Shown piece by piece: positions 1 through 5,476 of a stretch of DNA of 9,657 nt. The notes under the pieces were generated by a model that saw only the letters and a program-made list of their open reading frames with translations, did not search any database and was not told the DNA's origin. The DNA comes from Thermoleophilia bacterium (lineage in GTDB: Bacteria; Actinomycetota; Thermoleophilia; Gaiellales; Gaiellaceae): positions 1-9,657 of the forward strand of contig JAERMP010000061.1 in NCBI GenBank assembly GCA_016844515.1, written 5' to 3'. The translations under genes and the position numbers were made by a program. The number at the start of each line of letters is the position of its first letter. The stretch's first letter is position 1.

Positions 1-182
1 GCTTCGACCTGTACCCCTACACGGAGGACGCGGTCGCGGCCGTGAAGCGAAGCGTCCTGCACTGGCGGTTCATCGACTCGGTCGCTGCCAAGATCGACGA
101 CGCGGCGCTGCGCGAGGCACAGATGCGCAAAGACGCGGTGCGGGCATACGAGCTCGTCTACACCGCACTCGGCGGCGAGTGA
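1..182 (+). CDS. Xylose-isomerase-like sugar isomerase, C-terminal fragment
   Basis: The open frame enters from the left edge (first full codon at base 3) and ends at TGA 180-182, giving 59 residues that begin FDLYPYTEDAV and end YTALGGE. An aromatic-Pro-Tyr-x-Glu-Asp segment followed by helical sequence rich in Ala, Arg and Lys resembles the C-terminal end of TIM-barrel sugar isomerases annotated as xylose isomerase. I recognise this by style, not by any visible catalytic residue, since the metal-binding residues lie upstream of the window. The context supports it: xylulokinase follows on the same strand after 145 bases, so isomerase plus kinase would convert D-xylose to xylulose 5-phosphate. 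It could instead be another sugar isomerase or epimerase of the same fold. The fragment is cut by the window edge, not truncated in the genome as far as can be seen. Confidence 0.55.
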   Translation, partial: FDLYPYTEDAVAAVKRSVLHWRFIDSVAAKIDDAALREAQMRKDAVRAYELVYTALGGE

Positions 183-226
183 AAAACGCTCGCCTTCGAC
201 TCGCGTTCGCCAGAAAAAGGGTGAAC

Positions 227-241
227 GGAAACCATGTTTCC
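227..241. promoter_or_regulatory. Short inverted repeat, candidate operator upstream of xylB
   Basis: GGAAAC-CAT-GTTTCC is a perfect 6-base inverted repeat around a 3-base centre. It lies in the gap between the isomerase stop and the xylulokinase start, about 87 bases upstream of the ATG. Its size and symmetry suit a dimeric sugar-responsive repressor (LacI or ROK families commonly regulate xylose genes), but no regulator gene is in the window and it does not match an operator consensus I can name. Chance occurrence is possible. Confidence 0.3.
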
Positions 242-270
242 TCCTGCGAAGCCACCTTCTTCTTGAAGAC

Positions 271-294
271 GTGGGGAACCTCCCGGTTCCCCAC
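271..294. repeat. Perfect 10-bp hairpin between the isomerase gene and xylB
   Basis: GTGGGGAACC (271-280) and GGTTCCCCAC (285-294) are perfect inverted complements separated by a 4-base loop, TCCC. No T-run follows on either strand, so it is not a classical intrinsic terminator. Possible roles are a U-tail-less actinobacterial terminator or attenuator, an intercistronic RNA stem that sets the ratio of isomerase to kinase, or a DNA operator. It ends 33 bases before the xylB ATG. The symmetry is seen directly; the role is inferred. Confidence 0.5.
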
Positions 295-327
295 ACCCCT
301 CCACGCTCATCGCCCGGAAACCGGCCG

Positions 328-1725
328 ATGACCCCGCTCGTCGGCCTGGACGTCGGCACGACCGGCGTCAAGGCGATCGCCATCACACCGGAGGGCGGCG
401 TCGTCTCCTCGGCGGAGGAGGGCTACTCGCTGATGACGCCCCAGCCCGGCTGGTCGGAGCAGGATCCCGAAGACTGGCTGCGCGCGAGCGAGAAGGCGCT
501 CGCCCGCCTTGGCGTGAACGCGCCCCGAGTCGGCCTCTCCGGCCAGATGCACGGACTCGTCTGTCTCGACGAGCACGATCGCGTCCTCCGCCCCGCCATC
601 CTCTGGAACGACCAGCGCACCGGGGCGGAGTGCGCCGAGATCGAGGAGCGTGTCGGCCTCGAGCGGCTGATCTCCCTCACCGGCAACAGGGCGCTTCCGG
701 GCTTCACGGCTCCCAAGCTGCTCTGGCTGCGCCGTCACGAGCCTGACATCTACGCGCGCATCCGCCGGATCGTCCTCCCCAAGGACTACGTCCGCCTCCG
801 CCTGACCGGGGAGTGGGCGATAGACGCCGCGGACGCCTCGGGCACGCTCCTCTTCGACGTCGCGCACCGGCGCTGGAGCGACGAAGTGCTTTCCGCGCTC
901 GACGTGCCGCCCGAATGGCTCCCGCCGGCATACGAGTCCACCGAGATCGCGGGCGCCGGCGACCAGCAGGCGGCGGCGCTCGGTGTCGGTGTCATCGACC
1001 CTGGCACCGTCTCGATCGTCCTCGGCACGTCGGGTGTCGTGTTCGCCGCTCTCCCCGCGTACGCCCACGACTCCCAGGCGCGTGTCCATGCGTTCTGCCA
1101 CGCCGTCCCCGACACCTGGGAGGCGATGGGAGTGATGCTCAACGCCGCGGGCTCGCTGCGCTGGCTCCGCGACGCGCTCGCCCCGGGAACGTCCTTCGAC
1201 GAGCTCACCGCGGACGCGAGCCGCTGGAGCCCGGGGGTGGAAGGCCTGACGTTCCTCCCCTACCTCCAGGGCGAGCGGACTCCACACGCCGACCCCGGTG
1301 CGCGGGGCTCTTTTACAGGCCTCTCCCTTCGTCACGACCGCGGCGCTCTCATCCGCGCCGTGCTCGAGGGCGTCGCGTACGGCTTGCGGGACTCGCTCGA
1401 GCTCCTGCGGGAGCTAGGCGTCACAGCCGAGAAGGGTCGGGTGTCGGGCGGCGGTGCGCGAAGCCGCCTCTGGCTCGAGATCGTCGCCTCCGCGCTCGGC
1501 CTCCCGGTCGAGCTCACGGTAGTCGAGGAAGGATCGGCCTACGGAGCAGCTCTGCTCGCCGGCGTCGCAGACGGAGTCTTCGCGAACGCGCGTGAGGCCG
1601 TCGCGGCTTGCGTGCGATCCGGCGAGGTGGTCGAGCCGAACCCTGACTGGGCACTGGAGTACGAAGCGGGCTACGCTCGCTTTCGCGCGCTGTATCCCGC
1701 CCTGCGAGGAGTGGAGGCCCGATGA
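328..1725 (+). CDS. xylB: Xylulokinase
   Basis: This is a FGGY-family sugar kinase of 465 residues that phosphorylates D-xylulose to xylulose 5-phosphate with ATP in the cytoplasm. The ATG at 328 is chosen over an in-frame GTG at 271 because the family's N-terminal strand GLDVGTTGVK (residues 6-15, with D8) starts just after it and the extra 19 residues read through a hairpin. Visible motifs are WSEQDPEDW, GQMHG (72-76, substrate loop), LRPAILWNDQR, PGFTAPKLLW, GDQ with the predicted catalytic base D212, LGTSG (232-236), ERTPH (316-320) and GGGARS (374-379, ATP side). It aligns closely with my recollection of E. coli XylB, except that about 20 residues just before the GDQ aspartate are absent: YESTEIAG runs straight into AGDQ. 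All catalytic motifs remain, so activity is uncertain rather than excluded. The ribosome-binding site is weak (GGAA about 8 bases upstream). It probably forms an operon with the upstream isomerase and the downstream oxidoreductase. Confidence 0.93.
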   Translation: MTPLVGLDVGTTGVKAIAITPEGGVVSSAEEGYSLMTPQPGWSEQDPEDWLRASEKALARLGVNAPRVGLSGQMHGLVCLDEHDRVLRPAILWNDQRTGAECAEIEERVGLERLISLTGNRALPGFTAPKLLWLRRHEPDIYARIRRIVLPKDYVRLRLTGEWAIDAADASGTLLFDVAHRRWSDEVLSALDVPPEWLPPAYESTEIAGAGDQQAAALGVGVIDPGTVSIVLGTSGVVFAALPAYAHDSQARVHAFCHAVPDTWEAMGVMLNAAGSLRWLRDALAPGTSFDELTADASRWSPGVEGLTFLPYLQGERTPHADPGARGSFTGLSLRHDRGALIRAVLEGVAYGLRDSLELLRELGVTAEKGRVSGGGARSRLWLEIVASALGLPVELTVVEEGSAYGAALLAGVADGVFANAREAVAACVRSGEVVEPNPDWALEYEAGYARFRALYPALRGVEAR

Positions 1726-1789
1726 CGCATCTGCAGGGGAAGGTCGCGAGGCGGTTCTGCGGCCCATGACGGAGGCGTCGTGGGGCTAG
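1722..1789 (+). pseudogene. Possible remnant of a short-chain dehydrogenase gene
   Basis: An ATG at 1722 overlaps the xylB stop in the classic ATGA arrangement and opens a 15-codon frame reading MTHLQGKVARRFCGP, with its stop at 1767-1769. The first nine residues, MTHLQGKVA, are the typical start of an SDR protein, which would normally continue with hydrophobic residues and TGxxxGxG. Here the SDR-like sequence ends abruptly. A second frame ending at TAG 1787-1789 (REAVLRPMTEASWG) overlaps the next gene's GTG start in the way an operon gene's 3' end would. One reading is that most of a gene between these two ends was deleted, leaving its start and end fused out of frame. The piece is very short and chance resemblance is possible. 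No function is claimed. Confidence 0.25.
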
Positions 1790-2751
1790 TTCGCTTCGGC
1801 ATCCTCTCGACTGCGCACATCAACCGACTCTTGATCCCCGGCGCTCACGCCTCGGACAAGGTCGAGCTGATCGCCGTCGCAAGCCGTGAGCGGAGCAAGG
1901 CGGACGCGTACGCGCGCGAGTGGGGCATCGAGCGAGCCTATGGCTCCTATGACGCCCTCCTCGAGGATCCGGACGTCGAGGCCGTCTACATCTCGCTGCC
2001 GAACACCTTGCACTGCGAGTGGTCGATCAGAGCCCTAGAGGCGGGCAAGCATGTCCTGTGCGAGAAGCCGCTGAGCCGGCACACCGCAGACGTCGAGCGG
2101 GCATTCGACGCGGCCGAGCGCACTGGGCGCTTGCTCTCGGAGGCGTTCATGTACCGACACAACCCGCAGACGAAGCGACTCGTCGATCTCGTCCGTGACG
2201 GTGCCATCGGCGAGCGTCGGCTCGTCCGTTCCGCCTTCAGCTACTCCCTCTACGACGCGGAGAACATCCGCCTGCGCACCGACGTCGAGGGCGGGAGCCT
2301 GATGGACGTGGGCTGCTATTGCGTCAGCGGATCGCGACTGCTCGCAGGCGAGCCGGAGTCTGTCCTCGGCCACGCGTATGTCGGACCCTCAGGCACCGAC
2401 TGGGTGTTCGCAGGCGCGATGCGGTTTCCCGGGGACGTCTTCGCCCAGTTCGACTGCGGCACGTGCCTCCCTGAGCGCGACGAGCTCGAAGTGATCGGCA
2501 CGGAAGGCTCGCTCTTCCTCGACGATCCGTGGCACTGCCGGAAGCCGGTGATCGAGCTGCGACGGGACGGTGGGGTCGAGCAGATCGAGCTCGACCCCAC
2601 CGACTCGTATCGCCTCGAGCTGGAGAACCTGAGCGATGCCATCCGCGGCGAGGCTCCGCTCCTTCTCGGCCGGGAGGATGCCGTCGCTCAGGCGCGGACC
2701 CTCGAGGCACTCCACCGGTCGGCGGAGATCGAGACGCAGGTTCGCGTCTAG
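1780..2751 (+). CDS. Gfo/Idh/MocA-family oxidoreductase, xylose/dihydrodiol dehydrogenase-like
   Basis: This 323-residue cytoplasmic NAD(P)-dependent sugar dehydrogenase has an N-terminal Rossmann domain starting RFGILSTAHI (residues 5-14) and a C-terminal alpha/beta substrate domain from about residue 125. The EKPL motif (E95, K96, P97) carries the lysine conserved in the family. The second-domain signature is EGGSLMDVGCYCVS, with D176, C179 and Y180. The Gly-Cys-Tyr form, in place of the His used by inositol dehydrogenases, is typical of the D-xylose 1-dehydrogenase (NADP), trans-dihydrodiol dehydrogenase and 1,5-anhydrofructose reductase group. The GTG at 1780 is chosen because GGAGG lies at 1771-1775 with 4-base spacing. 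Next to xylB it may oxidise xylose or a related pentose, but the true substrate cannot be read from sequence. The gene ends 2 bases from the convergent lipoprotein gene. Confidence 0.88.
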   Translation: MGLVRFGILSTAHINRLLIPGAHASDKVELIAVASRERSKADAYAREWGIERAYGSYDALLEDPDVEAVYISLPNTLHCEWSIRALEAGKHVLCEKPLSRHTADVERAFDAAERTGRLLSEAFMYRHNPQTKRLVDLVRDGAIGERRLVRSAFSYSLYDAENIRLRTDVEGGSLMDVGCYCVSGSRLLAGEPESVLGHAYVGPSGTDWVFAGAMRFPGDVFAQFDCGTCLPERDELEVIGTEGSLFLDDPWHCRKPVIELRRDGGVEQIELDPTDSYRLELENLSDAIRGEAPLLLGREDAVAQARTLEALHRSAEIETQVRV

Positions 2752-2753
2752 GT

Positions 2754-3176
2754 CTAGCCCGTAACTTCGAAGCTCCCGTTCATCGACCCCGCGTGCGGGT
2801 CGCACACGAAGGTGTAGGTGCCGGCTTCGACGGTGACGTCGAACGACTCGACGCCCGTTGCTCCGACATCGGTCTTCACGTCAACTCCTGTGCCTGTGAG
2901 GTGGAAGTTGTGGATGTCGGACTGATCGTCCACCTCGAGTGTGTAGCTTCCGGCCGCGAGCGTCTCGACGGCCTGCCCGTCCTCGGTGGACAGGCTGATG
3001 TCGAAGCCCGGGCCGACGCTGCCCTTGAGAACGGCCCCTTCGGCGGGAAGCGTCTCCGGCAGGGTCGTGACCGTTTCCGTGTCCGTCGCTGTGGCCTCGT
3101 CGTCGCCTCCGCAGCCGGCGACTGCGAGCACCGCGACGACGAGCCCTACGACAAGAGCGGTGCGCGTACCTGGCAT
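2754..3176 (-). CDS. Cupredoxin-like (type I copper) lipoprotein
   Basis: This is a 140-residue exported protein. Residues 1-22 form a lipoprotein signal peptide: a short basic start, a hydrophobic core (ALVVGLVVAVLAVA) and a V-A-G-C lipobox with C22 as the lipidated cysteine. A Thr/Glu-rich linker follows, then one cupredoxin beta-sandwich. The likely type I copper ligands are H89 in DIHNFH, C125 and H128 in FVCDPH, and M132 in AGSMNGSF. That Cys-x2-His-x3-Met spacing resembles plastocyanin-like proteins and suggests a membrane-anchored electron carrier or copper-binding protein outside the cytoplasm. The frame is open much further upstream, but the ATG at 3176 is chosen because AGGAGG (complement of 3183-3188) lies 6 bases before it and the signal peptide starts there. 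An in-frame ATG at 3182 abuts the AGGAGG and is unlikely. It is divergent from the MBL gene and has its own candidate promoter. Confidence 0.9.
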   Translation of the reverse strand: MPGTRTALVVGLVVAVLAVAGCGGDDEATATDTETVTTLPETLPAEGAVLKGSVGPGFDISLSTEDGQAVETLAAGSYTLEVDDQSDIHNFHLTGTGVDVKTDVGATGVESFDVTVEAGTYTFVCDPHAGSMNGSFEVTG

Positions 3177-3206
3177 GCACATCCTCCTTGTTTGCTCGCC
3201 TCGAAG

Positions 3207-3232
3207 ATACGTGACCGAACACCAGACGGTTC
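3207..3232 (-). promoter_or_regulatory. Candidate ECF-sigma-type promoter of the cupredoxin gene
   Basis: On the minus strand, GAACC (complement of 3228-3232) is followed after exactly 16 bases by CGTAT (complement of 3207-3211). This resembles the GGAAC-N16-CGT pattern of many ECF sigma factor promoters. A start site some 7 bases further on would leave a short leader holding the AGGAGG site and the ATG at 3176. The match is imperfect and no sigma factor gene is nearby, so this is tentative. Confidence 0.3.
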
Positions 3233-3248
3233 TCTCTAAAGTCGTGGG

Positions 3249-3875
3249 GTGGACGTCGTGAGCATCACCCCTCGACTGTGGCGGTGGACCGGGTACCACG
3301 AGGAGTGGAAGGAGGACGTCGGCTGCGTCTACTACAAGACGAAGGATGGGATCGTTCTCATCGACCCGCTCATTCCGCCGGAGGAGCCCGACCGCTTCGT
3401 AAGCACCCTCGATCGCGAGGTGGCGGGCCAGCCTGTCCACGTGCTCGTGACGATCTTCTGGCACACGCGGAGCGCGGCAGCGATGGTCGAGCGCTACGGG
3501 GCTCGCGTCTGGGCGCCGACGACGTCGCGGGCGGCCGTGGCACGGAGGGCCGGCGTCGTGACCGACCCGTTCCGGCCGGGTGATCCGCTTCCCGGCGGTG
3601 TGGAGGCTTTTCGAACGGCGCGGAACACGGAGGTCGTCTACTGGCTTCCCAGGCAAGCGGCTCTCGTCCCGGGTGACGTCCTCCTCGGAGACGAGAACGG
3701 CGGCGTGCGCATGTGCCCGGAGTCGTGGCTGCCGGGTACTACGAAGCACCGCGAGCTCGCAGCGTCCCTCGCGCCGCTCCTCGATCTCCCGATCAAGCGC
3801 ATCCTCGTCTCCCACGGCGAGCCCGTGCTCGAGAACGGCGAGGCCGCGCTCGCCACCGCTCTGAGCGCCGCATAG
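3249..3875 (+). CDS. MBL-fold protein with a degraded metal-binding site
   Basis: This 208-residue soluble protein has a metallo-beta-lactamase fold: an N-terminal strand pair around VGCVYYKTKDGIVLIDPLIP, then HVLVTIFWHTRSAAAMVERYG, the GDVLLGDE segment and a terminal ILVSHGEPVL. Active family members carry HxHxDH after the fourth strand. Here that position reads F70-W-H72-T-R74-S75, so only one of the four ligands survives. D143 (GDVLLGD) and H189 (SHGEP) remain. It is therefore probably not a standard dinuclear zinc hydrolase, and may be a non-catalytic or divergent member. The start is uncertain: GTG 3249 gives VDVVSITPRLW, while GTG 3258 gives VSITPRLW and has GGGGTGG just upstream as a weak ribosome-binding site. 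It is divergent from the cupredoxin gene (72 bases apart) and 11 bases upstream of lemA, so it may be the first gene of that run. Confidence 0.8.
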   Translation: MDVVSITPRLWRWTGYHEEWKEDVGCVYYKTKDGIVLIDPLIPPEEPDRFVSTLDREVAGQPVHVLVTIFWHTRSAAAMVERYGARVWAPTTSRAAVARRAGVVTDPFRPGDPLPGGVEAFRTARNTEVVYWLPRQAALVPGDVLLGDENGGVRMCPESWLPGTTKHRELAASLAPLLDLPIKRILVSHGEPVLENGEAALATALSAA

Positions 3876-3878
3876 ACT
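3873..3878 (+). promoter_or_regulatory. Candidate -10 box for leaderless lemA transcription
   Basis: TAGACT fits TANNNT, overlaps the stop codon of the MBL gene and lies 8 bases before the lemA GTG, which has no recognisable Shine-Dalgarno sequence. This is the geometry expected for a leaderless transcript. TANNNT is a weak pattern, so chance is a real alternative, as is simple read-through from the MBL gene. Confidence 0.22.
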
Positions 3879-3886
3879 CGAACGCA

Positions 3887-4447
3887 GTGCTCTGGCTCTG
3901 GATCGTCATCGGCGTCGTCGTCGTACTCGGAGTCGTGCTCGCCCTGGGCTACAACCGGCTCGTTCGCTTGCGGAACGAGGCCGACACCGGGTGGGCGAAC
4001 ATCGACGTGCAGCTCCAGCGGCGGGCTGACCTGATCCCGAACCTGGTCGAAGCCGTTCGCGGCTACGCGGCGCACGAGCGCACAGTGTTCGACGAAGTGA
4101 CCAGGGCTCGTGCGGCGCTCCAGCACGCCGGCACGCCGGGCGCCGCCGCCAACGCGAACGAAGGCCTCACCGTTGCGCTCGGGCGCCTGTTCGCCGTCGC
4201 CGAGGCGTATCCCGACCTCAAGGCCTCCGAGAACTTCCTCCAGCTGCAGGAAGACCTCACCGACACCGAGGACAAGATCAGCGCCGCGCGGCGCTACTAC
4301 AACTCGACCGTGATGCACTTCAACACGGCGATCCAGAGCATCCCCTGGCTGCTCATCGCCAAGCCCCTCGGGTTCCGCGACAAGGAGTTCTTCTCCGCCG
4401 AGGGCGACACGGCGCCGCCGCAGGTCTCCTTCTCGCCAGCGACGTGA
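3887..4447 (+). CDS. lemA: LemA family membrane protein
   Basis: This 186-residue protein has the usual LemA length. Residues 1-22 (VLWLWIVIGVVVVLGVVLALGY) form one N-terminal transmembrane helix, followed by a long helical domain. The family signature is clear: YNRLVRLRNEADTGWANIDVQLQRR, then DLIPNLVEAVRGYAAHE, with ENFLQLQEDLTDTEDKISAARRYYN and the conserved end around IPWLLIAKPLGFRDKEFF. LemA proteins are membrane-anchored helical-bundle proteins whose molecular role is unresolved; they are often encoded beside M48 proteases or TPM-domain proteins. The GTG at 3887 is the only start that gives the correct family N-terminus; the frame is open upstream, but that part is Arg-rich shadow sequence over the MBL gene. 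The stop overlaps the next start as GTGA, implying translational coupling with the HtpX-like protease. Confidence 0.95.
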   Translation: MLWLWIVIGVVVVLGVVLALGYNRLVRLRNEADTGWANIDVQLQRRADLIPNLVEAVRGYAAHERTVFDEVTRARAALQHAGTPGAAANANEGLTVALGRLFAVAEAYPDLKASENFLQLQEDLTDTEDKISAARRYYNSTVMHFNTAIQSIPWLLIAKPLGFRDKEFFSAEGDTAPPQVSFSPAT

Positions 4448-5400
4448 CGCTCCAACAGCAGATCCGCTCCAACCGCTTTCGAAGCGGCATCGTCGTCTTC
4501 GGATTCGCCCTGCTCCTGCTCGTGGTCGCGGGGCTGATCGGACTCGTGCTCGACGTCTCCCTCGGGGTCGTCGCGCTGGCGATCGCCTTGGCCTACGGGA
4601 TCTTCGCGCTCGTCCGCTCGCGGAGCATGATCGCCGGCATGACCCGAGCGCAGCCGCTGGGGGACAAGGAGCTCGAGCCGCTGCGACGCCTCGTCGAGAA
4701 CGTGTCGATCGGAGCTGGGCTAGCGGTGACGCCGGAGGTCCGCATCGTCGACGACGCGGCTCCGAACGCCTTCGCGGCCGGTCTGCGACCCGAGAAGAGC
4801 TACGTCGGTGTGACGACCGGGCTTCTCCGAGCAATGCCCAAGCGCGAGCTCGAAGCAGTCATCGCCCACGAGATCTCGCATATCCGCAACCGCGACACGT
4901 ATCTGATGACGATGGCCACGGTCTTCGCCGGAGTCATCGCGCTCATCGCCGACATCGGCTTTCGCTCGATCGCATACGGCGGGCGCTCGCGCAAGGCCGG
5001 CGGACTGGTCGTCCTGCTCGCAATCGTGGGCTTCATTCTCGCGCCCTACGCCGCGCTCCTGTTGCGGATGACCCTCTCGAGGCGCCGCGAGTACCTCGCC
5101 GACGCGGGTGCCGCCGAGATCCTCAACGATCCCGAGGCGATGGCGCTCGCGCTTCGTCGGCTCGAGCTCGATTCGACGTCAATCCGCTACGCGGACGCGT
5201 CGACGGCACACCTCTGGGTCGAGAGCCCGACCGACCGAGTCGACTCCCAACGTCGCGGTGTGCTCGCGATGTCCGGCTTGTTCAACACCCATCCAGCCCT
5301 TCCCGACCGCATCGAAGCGCTCGAAGAAGTAGGTGGATTCCGGCTTCCAGAGCGGCTTCCCGACGATGAGCCGTTCGCTGTCACGCTAGGGATCACGTAA
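4444..5400 (+). CDS. M48 family membrane zinc metalloprotease, HtpX-like
   Basis: This 318-residue integral membrane protease has hydrophobic segments at about residues 15-33, 37-56, 152-172 and 182-207. The zinc motif HEISH gives H142, E143 (catalytic base) and H146, and the third ligand is E216 in SRRREYLADAGAAEI, the usual placement for HtpX. Further M48 hallmarks are NAFAAG, YVGVTTGLL and the C-terminal FNTHPALPDRIEALE. By family knowledge such proteases degrade or clip misfolded membrane proteins with the active site on the cytoplasmic side. The GTG start overlaps the lemA stop by four bases, so the two are translationally coupled; LemA-HtpX pairs recur in many bacteria and are thought to act together in envelope quality control. 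All catalytic residues are present, and the length is slightly above the E. coli HtpX size. Confidence 0.93.
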   Translation: MTLQQQIRSNRFRSGIVVFGFALLLLVVAGLIGLVLDVSLGVVALAIALAYGIFALVRSRSMIAGMTRAQPLGDKELEPLRRLVENVSIGAGLAVTPEVRIVDDAAPNAFAAGLRPEKSYVGVTTGLLRAMPKRELEAVIAHEISHIRNRDTYLMTMATVFAGVIALIADIGFRSIAYGGRSRKAGGLVVLLAIVGFILAPYAALLLRMTLSRRREYLADAGAAEILNDPEAMALALRRLELDSTSIRYADASTAHLWVESPTDRVDSQRRGVLAMSGLFNTHPALPDRIEALEEVGGFRLPERLPDDEPFAVTLGIT

Positions 5401-5461
5401 CTCCTCCTGGCACACTGCAGGGTATTCGTAACTCGCGTTCAGCTTTCTCCCCAATCAGGTC

Positions 5462-5467
5462 GATAAT
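5462..5467 (+). promoter_or_regulatory. Candidate -10 box of the acyl-CoA synthetase gene
   Basis: GATAAT lies 9 bases before the GTG at 5477, within a 76-base gap that also lacks a good Shine-Dalgarno site. Initiation about 7 bases downstream of the box would give a leader of only 2-3 bases, so the gene may be near-leaderless. The best -35 match (TTCAGC, 5438-5443, 18-base spacing) shares only three positions with TTGACA. Confidence 0.35.
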
Positions 5468-5476
5468 GGTCGTGCC

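Noticed and set aside
307..1335. Long minus-strand open frame (342 codons) opposite xylB
   Set aside because: It mirrors codon positions of the clearly real xylulokinase; the product is Arg/Glu/Gly-rich with no recognisable domain. This is typical antisense shadow in high-GC DNA.
2529..3239. Plus-strand frame of 236 codons across the Gfo/Idh and cupredoxin genes
   Set aside because: It spans the ends of two well-supported genes on opposite strands, has no family motif, and its composition is Arg/Gly-rich shadow.
3177..3815. Upstream extension of the cupredoxin frame to 353 residues
   Set aside because: The extension is antisense to the MBL gene, lacks motifs, and would bury the lipoprotein signal peptide. 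The AGGAGG site fixes the start at 3176.
3638..4834. Minus-strand frame of 398 codons over the MBL, lemA and protease genes
   Set aside because: It is very Arg/Ser-rich with no domain, lying opposite three genes with clear family signatures.
5401..5476. Intergenic gap after the protease gene checked for a terminator
   Set aside because: Only a weak CCTG/CAGG pairing is present with no T-run, which is not enough to call a terminator.
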